The notes beneath the pieces were generated by a model, which was not told where the DNA came from, did not search any database, and was given only the letters and a program-made list of their open reading frames with translations. The translations under genes were made by a program, and so were the position numbers. A stretch of DNA of 64,000 nt from CAUZIR01 sp965250195 (lineage in GTDB: Bacteria > Chloroflexota > Dehalococcoidia > Lucifugimonadales > UBA2962). Below, in pieces: positions 8,984 to 16,853 of this stretch (its first letter is position 1; every line of letters starts with the position of its first letter). The DNA is taken from assembly GCA_965250195.1 (NCBI GenBank), contig OZ252295.1, positions 310,001 through 374,000 of the forward strand, written 5' to 3'.

Positions 8984-10009
8984 TCAGCCCGGGACGGACG
9001 GCGACGGCACCGGAGCGGCACCGGGGATGAGCCCTTCAGACTTGAAATCCGCCCACACGCCGGACGGGATGGGGAAACGCACCATCGCAACGTTCTGCCG
9101 TGCCTCTGCTGGATTTCTCGGACCGGGCACGGTGGAAACGACGGCCGGGTGTGCCAGGCCGAACTGCAGCGCCGCCGCCTTTAACGGGGTGTCATACCGG
9201 TCGCAGACGGCCTTTAACCTCGTCGCCTTCTCGACGACCTCCGGCGGGGCCTTTGCATACCAATACCTAGTGCCAAGCTCGCTCTCGACGTTGGGGTCGG
9301 ACGCCAGTATGCCGGAGCTGTACGGGCCGCCGTGGTAGACGCCGATGTTGCGCCGCTCACAGAGCGGAAGCAGCTCTTCGAGCGCCGAGTGCTCAATGAG
9401 GTTGTAGCACAGGGCGATGAGCACGCAGTCGTAGTCGCCACGCTCGGCCATGTAAATGAACTTGTGGTTTTCGTTGAGCCCCGCCCCAATGGCGCCGACG
9501 ACGCCCTGACTGCGCAGCTCTTCGACCGCCGGGTAGGCCTGCTCGACTATGGTGCTCTTGATGTCGTCCCAGGCCGCAGGGTGAGGATCGTGAATGAGCA
9601 GGATGTCGATCTTGTCGAGGCCGAGGCGCTCTAGGCTGGCCTCTACCGACCGCATGATCCCGTCCCTGCTGTAGTCGAGCTGGTCGAATTTGGGCGGCAG
9701 GTCGGAGAACGCGCCGAAGTCGGTGCCCTCACGCTCGGGGGCATCGACCAGGATGCGGCCGACCTTGGTTGACAGCACAAAGGAGTCGCGAGGAAGCGTT
9801 CGCAACACCGACCCCATGACTGTTTCGCTACGGCCGAACCCGTACTGGGGCGCCGTGTCGAAGAACCGAATGCCCTCTTCGTAACCGGCGCGTATCGTTT
9901 CGGCGGCGGTCTCCGGGTCGAAGCTTTCATACATCCCTGCCAGCCCGGCACCTCCCATTCCAAGAACGGTTACGTCCAGGCCGGTTTCTCTTATTGATCT
10001 CTTTTCCAT
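8984..10009 (-). CDS. Aldo/keto reductase, D-threo-aldose 1-dehydrogenase-like
   Basis: NAD(P)H-linked aldehyde/sugar oxidoreductase of 341 residues with a TIM-barrel fold. The catalytic tetrad is visible: Asp and Tyr in RFFDTAPQYGFGRSE (near 53-67), Lys in VLSTKVGR and His in LLIHDPH. The GAGLNENHKF and cofactor-binding VPGPRNPAEARQN segments place it near L-fucose/D-threo-aldose dehydrogenases. The ATG at 10009 begins MEKRSIRETGLDVTVLG, which matches the family start; 37 upstream in-frame codons look non-coding. A TATACT hexamer at 10022-10017 lies so close that the transcript could be nearly leaderless, but there is no clear -35. Heads a three-gene run with the MFS and galU genes. Confidence 0.88.
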   Translation of the reverse strand: MEKRSIRETGLDVTVLGMGGAGLAGMYESFDPETAAETIRAGYEEGIRFFDTAPQYGFGRSETVMGSVLRTLPRDSFVLSTKVGRILVDAPEREGTDFGAFSDLPPKFDQLDYSRDGIMRSVEASLERLGLDKIDILLIHDPHPAAWDDIKSTIVEQAYPAVEELRSQGVVGAIGAGLNENHKFIYMAERGDYDCVLIALCYNLIEHSALEELLPLCERRNIGVYHGGPYSSGILASDPNVESELGTRYWYAKAPPEVVEKATRLKAVCDRYDTPLKAAALQFGLAHPAVVSTVPGPRNPAEARQNVAMVRFPIPSGVWADFKSEGLIPGAAPVPSPSVPG

Positions 10010-10085
10010 CCGACAGAGTATATTCGCAACGTACACACGCCAGCGACCGGCCAGCGACCGGCAAAAGAGCGAACGGAGAGAAGCC

Positions 10086-10427
10086 ATGCCCCTGGCCGAC
10101 GAGAACTGCGTCAACCCCAAGATGGGCGGCCCCGGAGCGAGCTCCGAAGCGATAACAGAATTGTCGCGCCTGGTCCCGGGCTGGGAGATCGTCGATCACG
10201 ACGGTATGCCCCATCTCCAGCGCGCCTTCGGTTTCGCCGACTTCGGTTCGGCGATGTCCTTCGCGGCCGGGCTCGGGGCCGAGGCCGATGCCCAGGACCA
10301 CCACCCGAGGATCACCGTCGAGTGGGGCTCGGCGCTGGTGGAGTGGTGGACCCATGCGACCGGCGGCCTTCACCGCAACGACTTCATCATGGCGGCGAAG
10401 ACGGACGGATTGTTCTCCGCTCACTGA
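10086..10427 (+). CDS. phhB: 4a-hydroxytetrahydrobiopterin dehydratase (PCD/DCoH family)
   Basis: Small 113-residue pterin-4a-carbinolamine dehydratase. The signature HHP (residues 62-64, AQDHHPRITVEWG) and the C-terminal WTHATGGLHRNDFIMA are both present. In aromatic amino acid hydroxylase systems it recycles the pterin cofactor; in bacteria without a hydroxylase it often serves molybdopterin or other pterin metabolism. No hydroxylase lies nearby, but a molybdate transporter is at the far end of the window. Ribosome site GGAGAG precedes the ATG. Divergent from the aldo/keto reductase; the 76-bp gap contains an 11-bp direct repeat (CAGCGACCGGC twice). Confidence 0.92.
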   Translation: MPLADENCVNPKMGGPGASSEAITELSRLVPGWEIVDHDGMPHLQRAFGFADFGSAMSFAAGLGAEADAQDHHPRITVEWGSALVEWWTHATGGLHRNDFIMAAKTDGLFSAH

Positions 10428-10578
10428 GTTCGCTCGTCAGGGCGTCTTCGCGCGAGCGCTCATCGCTTCGGCATTTCACGGTTCAGTTCGCATTTGCCGG
10501 CATGCAATGCCCTTCTTCGGCCAAGGCCTCATCGCTTTGGCATTCGAACCTGTTCGCTCGTGTTACTGGCCCTTTGAC
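10428..10578. repeat. Intergenic region with interspersed repeat blocks (locus A)
   Basis: This 150-bp gap between the pterin dehydratase and the flavoprotein contains three short blocks that recur at 26951-27021. They are a 19-mer at 10432-10450 (GCTCGTCAGGGCGTCTTCG), GCGCTCATCGCTT at 10456-10468, and GGCCTCATCGCTT at 10525-10537. The second locus has the same blocks in a different order with one mismatch in the long one. No ORF of substance is seen. The nature of the repeat is unknown. Confidence 0.55.
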
Positions 10579-11844
10579 ATGCCGGTGGGGTACGATTTCA
10601 TCTCGGTGGCCCCGTCCAGTGAAAAGCGCTCGTTCGACGTACTCATAGTAGGTGCCGGTCCCGCCGGGAACCTGGCCGCGCTCCGCCTCACGACAGCGGG
10701 CCACTCCGTCGCCGTCCTCGATTGGCGCGGCAACATCGGCAACAAGCTCTGCACCGGCATCATCGGGCGCGAGTGCAAAGAAGCATATCCCCCAGCCGCC
10801 GACCACATCCTCCGCGAAACTGACTCCGCAACCGTAGTAGCCCCGTCCGGTCGGACCTTCGCTCTGCGCAAGAACTCTCCCCAGGCCTATGTAATCGACC
10901 GGGTGGCCTACGTCGCCTCTTTCGCCGAAAACGCACGGGTGGCGGGCGCCGAATACGTGCTCGGGCCCCGTGTGGGGGGAATCGACGTCGGACCGCGCAG
11001 CGTAACGGTGACCACTTCGCTCGACGATCGGACGCAGACGCAGACATGGAGAGCGCGGGCGCTGGTGCTGGCGAGTGGGTTCGGCTCGCCCCTTGTGCGC
11101 ATGTCGGGAATCGACGTTTCGCCGGGCGGGGCATTTATGACAGGCAGCCAAGCCGAGGCGACCATTGACGGCCTCGATGAGACGTGCGTCTACCTCGGTT
11201 CAAAAGTAGCTCCCGGCTCGTTTGGCTGGGTGGTGCCTATAAGTGGCTCACGGGCCCTGGTCGGGCTGGTCACCAGGCGAAAGCTCAACGGCCACATGTC
11301 CGACTTTGTCTCGACGCTGCGGGCCGAAGGCACCATCGGCAACGTCGTCGAATCCCCTCAGCGCTGGGGCATCCCCGTACGGCCGCTGGCTCGTACCTAC
11401 GGTGAACGAGTGGTCGTGGTCGGGGACGCGGCCGGACTGGCCAAGCCCACGACCGGAGGCGGCATCTACTACGCCCTTCTGTCCGGTGAGCTTGCCGCCG
11501 GAACGCTGGACAAAGCGCTGACGGAGGGCGACCTGTCGGCCCGGCGCTTGAAGGCCTACGAAAGGGCCTGGAAAGATCTATTGGGCAAGGAACTTAAGAT
11601 CGGATACCTCGCCCGTCTGTTGTACGAAGCCCTGGGAGACAAGCAGATCGAATTCCTGCTCGGCCAGGTAATGTCGGACGAGGTGCGACCGCAACTCCTG
11701 GACTCCGACGAGGTGTCGTTCGACTGGCACAGCGGCTTCATAAAGAGGGCGATGGCGCACCGGACTGTCGGGCGTGCGCTCTGGGCTCTGGGTCCGGCGG
11801 GCTTGCAGTCGGTCGCCAGCGGCATCCGCTCGCTTGCGGGCTGA
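10579..11844 (+). CDS. FAD-dependent oxidoreductase, geranylgeranyl reductase family
   Basis: A 421-residue flavoprotein. The FAD-binding VLIVGAGPAGNLAALRL is at residues about 19-35. A second FAD motif VVVVGDAAGLAKPTTGGGI lies near 278, as in geranylgeranyl/digeranylgeranyl-glycerophospholipid reductases and related FixC-like enzymes. It probably reduces isoprenoid or quinone-linked double bonds; the substrate is unknown. The ATG at 10579 was chosen because upstream in-frame codons read through the phhB gene and the repeat region with no homology. A second member of the same superfamily is at 33831-35030; the two are clearly different. Confidence 0.82.
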   Translation: MPVGYDFISVAPSSEKRSFDVLIVGAGPAGNLAALRLTTAGHSVAVLDWRGNIGNKLCTGIIGRECKEAYPPAADHILRETDSATVVAPSGRTFALRKNSPQAYVIDRVAYVASFAENARVAGAEYVLGPRVGGIDVGPRSVTVTTSLDDRTQTQTWRARALVLASGFGSPLVRMSGIDVSPGGAFMTGSQAEATIDGLDETCVYLGSKVAPGSFGWVVPISGSRALVGLVTRRKLNGHMSDFVSTLRAEGTIGNVVESPQRWGIPVRPLARTYGERVVVVGDAAGLAKPTTGGGIYYALLSGELAAGTLDKALTEGDLSARRLKAYERAWKDLLGKELKIGYLARLLYEALGDKQIEFLLGQVMSDEVRPQLLDSDEVSFDWHSGFIKRAMAHRTVGRALWALGPAGLQSVASGIRSLAG

Positions 11845-11856
11845 TCCCCACGCAAT

Positions 11857-12762
11857 CTAGCCGAGCAGTTCTACCAGTACGGCCATTCGGGCCACCAACG
11901 CGTTTTCGGCCTGCCGGTAATAAGCGAGCCGCCGGTCGCCCGAGGCGGCGATGGCGAAATCCCCGCTGCGCTGCATGGGGTTCATCACGATAGCGTCGGG
12001 CCCCAGTTTGGCCATGAAATCCGCGCCGATGGTCAGCCCCGGCGCGCCCCGAGCACCCAGTAGCTGGGCGTGCGCCACAGTCCGGGGGGCGTTGAGGTAA
12101 ACGGCGTCTGCAGAAGCCACTTCCGTCGCGTCCTCGGCGGTTTTGAGTTCAACTCCCCGTTCGGCGCAGAGCTTCTCCACATCCGGGTCGATGCCTCCAC
12201 TAAACGGGAGTGCGGTTACGGTTATGCCGTCGAACACCGAGAGCCCGGTCAGCAGCGCGTTGACGTTGCGGTGCTCAAGCCGGCCTACCACGGCCACATT
12301 AAGCCCGTCCAAGCGGCCCAACTCTTTTTTCAGCGTGTAAAGGTCGGCCAGCGCTTGCGTTGGGTGATCGAGCGCTCCTCCCCCGCTTACCACCGGCATC
12401 ACCCCGGCGGACGCGGCCTTGGCCATCACCCCCGACTCGGAGCTGCGGATGACGACTGCATCAATCCGAAGGCTTTGCAAAATACCGACCACGTTGTCGA
12501 TGTAGTTGGGGGTGGTCACCGGGAAGGACTGGGAGGCGTTCTCGGTCTGGTAGAACGACCCGCCCAAGAGGCCCATCGCGCGTTCGAACGAGGCCCTGGT
12601 GATGAAGCTCGGGTCGTAGAAGAGGCAGTACAGCGCCCGTCCGCTTAGCTCGGAGCCGGAGTACCTGCGGTCGGCGAGGGAGTCGCATCGGGGAAAGAGG
12701 ACTTCCTCTATCCAGGAGCGCTCCAGATCGGACGTGGAGATCAGGTTATTTATGGTTCCCAT
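11857..12762 (-). CDS. Aspartate/ornithine carbamoyltransferase family protein, substrate uncertain
   Basis: A 301-residue member of the carbamoyltransferase fold. The carbamoyl-phosphate loop reads DPSFITRASFE (near residues 49-59) and the HPTQ motif is intact in GALDHPTQALADLYTL (near 134). VAVVGRLEHRNVNALL marks the second domain. In aspartate carbamoyltransferase the first motif is S-T-R-T-R; here the catalytic Arg is replaced by Ile (S-F-I-T-R). It may therefore use another substrate or have altered activity. No pyr genes flank it, although pyrF is elsewhere in the window. The ATG at 12762 gives MGTINNLISTSDLERSWIEE, a normal family start. Confidence 0.8.
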   Translation of the reverse strand: MGTINNLISTSDLERSWIEEVLFPRCDSLADRRYSGSELSGRALYCLFYDPSFITRASFERAMGLLGGSFYQTENASQSFPVTTPNYIDNVVGILQSLRIDAVVIRSSESGVMAKAASAGVMPVVSGGGALDHPTQALADLYTLKKELGRLDGLNVAVVGRLEHRNVNALLTGLSVFDGITVTALPFSGGIDPDVEKLCAERGVELKTAEDATEVASADAVYLNAPRTVAHAQLLGARGAPGLTIGADFMAKLGPDAIVMNPMQRSGDFAIAASGDRRLAYYRQAENALVARMAVLVELLG

Positions 12763-12846
12763 GGCTCCTTCGAGTGTACAACTCTCGGTGCTAATAGGTG
12801 CCGATCTCCGGAACCCGGGGACGGGCTGTCCACCGGCCCGCCGTGC

Positions 12847-12880
12847 TACAATTTTCCCGATTCGCGGTGCATCGCACCGC
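12847..12880 (+). promoter_or_regulatory. Extended -10 promoter and leader hairpin of the tRNA-Ala gene
   Basis: TACAAT at 12847-12852 is preceded by TG plus one base (TGCTACAAT), an extended -10 element, with no convincing -35. Between it and the tRNA lies a perfect 7-bp hairpin, GCGGTGC-ATC-GCACCGC (12864-12880). It ends seven bases before the mature 5' end and could guide 5' processing. Confidence 0.55.
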
Positions 12881-12887
12881 ACCGTCT

Positions 12888-12960
12888 GGGGCTGTAGCTC
12901 ATCTGGGAGAGCGCGGCGTTCGCAATGCCGAGGTAGGGGGTTCGAGTCCCCCCAGCTCCA
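12888..12960 (+). tRNA. tRNA-Ala (anticodon CGC)
   Basis: A 73-nt cloverleaf. The acceptor stem GGGGCTG pairs with CAGCTCC and contains the G3-U70 pair that identifies alanine. The D arm is GCTC/GAGC. The anticodon loop is TTCGCAA on a CGGCG/TGCCG stem, giving CGC, which reads GCG codons. The T arm is GGGGG-TTCGAGT-CCCCC. The discriminator is A at 12960. The 3' CCA is not encoded (CTG follows). Confidence 0.97.
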
Positions 12961-13142
12961 CTGACCTTCCCCCCGATCACCTCCGGGTCGTCGTCTACGA
13001 CCAGTGTCCGTTTATCTTGCACCGTTGGCCCGTCTCCAGCCCTTAGGTCCAAGGGCTCCGCGAGATTGTTTATGGAATATTTACACGCGCGGGTGTCGTG
13101 TTTAAGTGATATTAACGCCCCGAGCGGCAATCTGAAATTGTT
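12961..13142. other. Intergenic region downstream of tRNA-Ala
   Basis: No gene is seen. It contains a short inverted repeat (CCCTTAGGTCCAAGGG, near 13041-13056) and AT-richer sequence than its surroundings towards the protease remnant. No repeated copy of the tRNA 3' end was found nearby, so there is no sign of an attachment site pair. Confidence 0.5.
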
Positions 13143-13369
13143 ATGCACAAGGCAATTACAGCCGCCGCGATCATCTTCACCGCCGCTATCGTGTTCACCG
13201 GGGTTTCGCTCTGGCAGCGAGCGGACGCCTGCTGAACGCGGACGGTCAGGTAATCGGAATCGCCACTTCCCGGTTCGAGAAGGTCTACGGTAGGACCGCC
13301 ACCGGAATCGGCCTGGCCATCACCGCCGACCACATCCTCGAGGTCCTTCCCTCCCTGCTCGGTGAGTAA
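13143..13369 (+). pseudogene. Remnant of a trypsin-like (S1/HtrA-type) serine protease gene
   Basis: Two reading frames carry fragments. The first starts at an ATG (13143) with a hydrophobic export-like segment, MHKAITAAAIIFTAAIVFTG, and stops at a TGA about 30 codons in. From about 13215 another frame reads SGRLLNADGQVIGIATSRF and then GIGLAITADHILEVLPSLLGE, ending with TAA at 13367-13369. That second part resembles the C-terminal substrate-pocket region of trypsin-like proteases (SGGPLLN.DGQVIGI). The catalytic His and Asp regions are absent. The best reading is a gene collapsed by internal deletion plus frameshift; a short secreted peptide from the first frame cannot be excluded. Confidence 0.6.
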
Positions 13370-13576
13370 CTTCTACCCCACCGCTCCAGGCGAAACATCA
13401 CCCGACAGCCTCCCGAAAGACCTCCACCCACCGCCCTACAGAATTAGTTCGACCCTCCCCCGTCTCCACTACAATCACCGAACTACCTTGATCCGGCCGT
13501 TTTTTGCCCTTTTGCATCGGCACGTTGGCCTTCCGAAATCCGGCCCGCGGCCTTACCTTCTCTTATTAGATATTCC
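13370..13576. other. Intergenic region upstream of MFS gene
   Basis: A 200-bp C-rich stretch with no credible coding sequence; it probably carries the promoter of the MFS gene at 13577. No confident -35/-10 pair was recognised. Confidence 0.4.
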
Positions 13577-14815
13577 ATGAACCTTGCTACTTTCACACGC
13601 ACACCCCGGTTTGCGTTTCTCGGATGGGTGACCGGGGGGCATACGGTCGTCCACTGGTACGTGGCGCTGCTCGTGTTCGCCGTGCCCCTGATTGAGGAGG
13701 AGTTGGGCCTGTCCTCGTTCCAGGTGGCTGCCATCGTCACCGTCCAGATGGGTGTGTCGGGCGGCCTTGTGCTTGCCTCAGGCTACGTCGCCGACACGTT
13801 CCGGCGGCGGGAGCGTCTGATACTCATCTCCACCATCGTGGTTCTGGGCCTGGGATACCTCATTATGGGCTCGATCGAGTCGTACGCGGCGGTCCTGATA
13901 GCCGCCGCACTGGTAGGGGTCGCGGTAGCCCTGTGGCATCCGGCGGCGATGAGCTCACTCTCTCTGAAGTTCCCAGACAGGCGGGGAATGGCCCTGTCGG
14001 TACACGGAGTAGGGGCCAGCGTCGGCGACTCTCTTGGCCCGCTGATAGTCGGGGCAATTGTGTTGGGGGTCGGCTGGCGATTCGTATTTCAAATCCACTT
14101 CATACCGGCCGTGGTGTTCGCAGTCATTCTGTGGAAAGGGCTCGGCAGGATCGACAACGACCGCTCCGAGGTCACCGGGTCCGAGACGTACTCCTTCAAG
14201 GCCTACCTCGATGGCGTTGGATCGATTTTTAACAGCGCTCAGGCCGTTGCCGTTCTCTCGTCGACCGCCCTGGCGAACATGGCGAGGATGGCGGTTCTCG
14301 CCTTCATCGGTATCTATTTCCGTGACGCCCTTGGCTTTTCTTCATTCAAACTGGGGCTGTACCTCTCTCTCCTATACGTGCTGGGCATCGCCTCTCAGCC
14401 GGTCATGGGTATGGTCTCCGACCGCATCGGCCGCAAGTGGGTGCTGGTGCCGAGCTTCGGCATCATGGCGGCTCTTTACCTGGCCATCCCGTTCGCTGGC
14501 GATGGCATATTGCTAGCGGTTGTCATCATCGGTCTGGGGGCGTTTTTTTACGCCATCCTCAACATCACCCAGACGGCGATCATGGACGTTGCCGACGACA
14601 GTGTGCAGGCCTCGACCATGAGCGCGATGGGGATTACAAGCCTGCCCTTCGTGATCGGATCTCCGTTCCTCGCCGGTTACCTGGTCGACCGCTACGGGAT
14701 AGAGGCCGCGTTCATCTATGCTGCAGTGGCGGGTGCGGCGGCGACTCTTGTGATGGTGCCGATCAAGTTTCGCAACATCCGGGCGTCCGAGCCCTCAACG
14801 TCAGCCCCAGAATAG
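13577..14815 (+). CDS. MFS transporter, fosmidomycin-resistance (FSR)-like
   Basis: A 412-residue major facilitator with 12 predicted helices. The segment DRRGMALSVHGVGASVGDSL (near residues 133-152) resembles the conserved loop of the FSR family (DRRGLALSIHGTGGNVG). GMVSDRIGRKWVLVPS near 278 is the second-half loop motif. Its transport substrate is unknown. It appears monocistronic, with a hairpin overlapping the stop codon. Confidence 0.85.
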   Translation: MNLATFTRTPRFAFLGWVTGGHTVVHWYVALLVFAVPLIEEELGLSSFQVAAIVTVQMGVSGGLVLASGYVADTFRRRERLILISTIVVLGLGYLIMGSIESYAAVLIAAALVGVAVALWHPAAMSSLSLKFPDRRGMALSVHGVGASVGDSLGPLIVGAIVLGVGWRFVFQIHFIPAVVFAVILWKGLGRIDNDRSEVTGSETYSFKAYLDGVGSIFNSAQAVAVLSSTALANMARMAVLAFIGIYFRDALGFSSFKLGLYLSLLYVLGIASQPVMGMVSDRIGRKWVLVPSFGIMAALYLAIPFAGDGILLAVVIIGLGAFFYAILNITQTAIMDVADDSVQASTMSAMGITSLPFVIGSPFLAGYLVDRYGIEAAFIYAAVAGAAATLVMVPIKFRNIRASEPSTSAPE

Positions 14816-14845
14816 GCCTCTCGCCCCGTTGCGGGGGCGTGCCTA
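14813..14845 (+). terminator. Hairpin at end of MFS gene, possible terminator without U-tract
   Basis: TAGGC (including the stop codon) pairs with GCCTA, enclosing a CGCCCC/GGGGCG stem with a GTTGC loop. No T-run follows, so intrinsic termination is uncertain; the structure could instead stabilise the mRNA 3' end. Confidence 0.45.
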
Positions 14846-14878
14846 TAGGACCCTCGGATACCAAGGTTTCCCTGTCTC

Positions 14879-14908
14879 TTGACAGGCGTACGAGCGTTAT
14901 GCTAAAAG
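14879..14908 (+). promoter_or_regulatory. Probable promoter of the solute-binding lipoprotein gene
   Basis: TTGACA at 14879-14884 is a perfect -35 box. Eighteen bases later TAAAAG (14903-14908) matches four of six -10 positions. The start codon lies about 130 bp downstream. Confidence 0.5.
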
Positions 14909-15040
14909 TGCGTCACTCCGCATAGGCGGCCGTTCTCGGGGGCCGTCGATAGTGTGGTTCGTACCCGGCAAGCGTCGCGCCGCGCAAGCGCCCTGGGTGT
15001 CGAGGCTAGAGTGGTTCCCGAGGTCCGACGGAGGGATCTG

Positions 15041-16747
15041 ATGAGACGAACGCTAATCGCGTCTCTTGCGATCGCGGCGCTCTTCGGCATTGTGGCGGCC
15101 GCCTGCTCCAGTGACCCGGAGATCATCACGGTTGTCGAGACCGTAGAGGTGGTTAAGGAAGTCCAGGTAGACGTTCCTGGCGAAACGGTAGAGGTGGAGA
15201 AGGTGGTCGAGAAGATCGTCGTCGCCACCCCGACAACTCCCCCGGCGGGCCAGCCCGTTTTCGGCGGAACACTGAGGACGGTCTCCCAGGCCTCCGTGGC
15301 CAGCCTTGACTCGGTATGGACCGAGGCATACGTGACCATCGCGGTCGCCTCCCACATCTTCGAGACGCCCCTCGGGTGGAACTCCAAGATCGAGGACCTG
15401 CCGAGAATGGTTGAGAGCTGGGAACTCAGCTCCGACAAGCTGACCTACACGTTCCACCTGCGGGACGGACTGAAGTTCCACGACGGAACCGCGGTCGAGG
15501 CCGGCGACATGGTGGCTTCCATCAGCCGCTGGCTGGGCGGCATTTCGGCGCAGGCCGGGCTGCTGCGGGAGTTCGCCAACGAGGCCAACCCCCTGTCGGT
15601 GGTCGATAGCGGCACCTTCACCGTCAACCTGGATGAGGCCTATGGCCTGGTGACGACGGCGTTCGCCAAGGCCTGGAGCACCCCGGTCATCCTCCCCCAG
15701 GAGATATCCGGTACCAAGGCGTCCTTCGAGACATATGAGACCACCGAGCTCATTGGTTCAGGCGTCTACAAGTTCGTCGAATGGAGCCAGGGCGACAAGA
15801 TCGTTCTGGAGAAATTCCAGGACTACGAGCCCGCTGACGGCGCCCCCGACCTGTACATCGGCGGCACGGTCGGCTACGTGGACAGCATCATCTGGCTGGA
15901 GGTCCCCGACGAGGAGACCAAGGTAGCCGGACTTGAGACAGGTGAGTGGGACGTGGTTGACGGAGCCGGTTTCGACTTCTTCAAGCGCCTGCAGGAAAAC
16001 CCGGACATCATCGTCCCGGTCTACAAGCCCGGTCACCGCTCCTTCTACGGCTTGATCCCGTCGCATCCGCCGTTCGACAACCTCAAGGCGCGCCAGGCGG
16101 CACTGTTCGCCACGGACGTCGAAGAGGTAATGTTTGCGCTCGGCGACGATGAGCTCTGGGATATTTGCCCGGCCATCTACTACTGCGGCACTCCCCTGGA
16201 GACGGACGCAGGCGCTGACGAGTGGTACGCCCAGGACGACCCGGCCAAGGCCGAGGCGCTCCTGGCCGAGTCACCGTACGACGGTGAGAGCTGGGTTCTG
16301 CTGAACCCCACGGACTACGCCACCATTACACCGGTCGGCATCGTGGTTAAGCAGCAGCTCGAGGCCATTGGCTTCAACGTCGAGATGCCCGCCTACGACT
16401 GGGCAACGGTTGTGACCCACCTGGGCGCGCCCGACACCTTCGGCGGCTGGACGAGCTGGGGCGCACACTGGTGCTGCGGAGACCCGGTCTCCGACTCCAC
16501 CGGCGCAGGCACTCAGCAGTTCTGGCCGAAGATCCCGTACGTAACGGACCTGAGGCTCGATTGGGCGCAGGAGACCGACCCGGTAGAGAAGGCCGCGATT
16601 CTGGACGAGTTCCAGATAGCGCTCTACGAGAACGTGTACTGGGTCTACCTCGGACAGTTCTTCACGATCTTCCCGCATACCGCGGACTACAAGGGTTTCG
16701 AGGTGAAGGCCATGCCCTTTTACTCGAACGCCTGGCTGGATCGATAA
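15041..16747 (+). CDS. ABC transporter substrate-binding lipoprotein, family 5 (peptide/nickel type)
   Basis: A 568-residue extracytoplasmic solute-binding protein (DppA/OppA fold). The ATG at 15041 follows GGAGGG. The signal peptide ends in a lipobox, VAAAC, with the lipidated Cys at residue 22. A Val/Glu/Lys-rich linker (residues about 29-62) tethers the binding domain, which begins GGTLRTVSQASVASLDS. Typical family features follow, such as WELSSDKLTYTFHLRDGLKF near 127. No permease or ATPase gene of a dipeptide importer is adjacent, so it is an orphan that must work with a transporter elsewhere. A strong terminator follows. Confidence 0.92.
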   Translation: MRRTLIASLAIAALFGIVAAACSSDPEIITVVETVEVVKEVQVDVPGETVEVEKVVEKIVVATPTTPPAGQPVFGGTLRTVSQASVASLDSVWTEAYVTIAVASHIFETPLGWNSKIEDLPRMVESWELSSDKLTYTFHLRDGLKFHDGTAVEAGDMVASISRWLGGISAQAGLLREFANEANPLSVVDSGTFTVNLDEAYGLVTTAFAKAWSTPVILPQEISGTKASFETYETTELIGSGVYKFVEWSQGDKIVLEKFQDYEPADGAPDLYIGGTVGYVDSIIWLEVPDEETKVAGLETGEWDVVDGAGFDFFKRLQENPDIIVPVYKPGHRSFYGLIPSHPPFDNLKARQAALFATDVEEVMFALGDDELWDICPAIYYCGTPLETDAGADEWYAQDDPAKAEALLAESPYDGESWVLLNPTDYATITPVGIVVKQQLEAIGFNVEMPAYDWATVVTHLGAPDTFGGWTSWGAHWCCGDPVSDSTGAGTQQFWPKIPYVTDLRLDWAQETDPVEKAAILDEFQIALYENVYWVYLGQFFTIFPHTADYKGFEVKAMPFYSNAWLDR

Positions 16748-16795
16748 CTCCGAATCGAAAACCGGGATAATCGACTAGGCAAGACCTAGAGAATT

Positions 16796-16831
16796 GGCCC
16801 GCCTCCCGTTCGTCGGGGGGCGGGCCTTTTT
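16796..16831 (+). terminator. Rho-independent terminator after the solute-binding protein gene
   Basis: GGCCCGCC pairs with GGCGGGCC through a near-perfect long stem (with TCCC/GGGG continuing it) and is followed by TTTTT at 16827-16831. Confidence 0.92.
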
Positions 16832-16853
16832 AATAGCGGGGAACCATCTGGTG

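Noticed and set aside
12888..13576. tRNA-associated integrated element with attachment sites
   Set aside because: No integrase and no direct repeat of the tRNA 3' end was found downstream.
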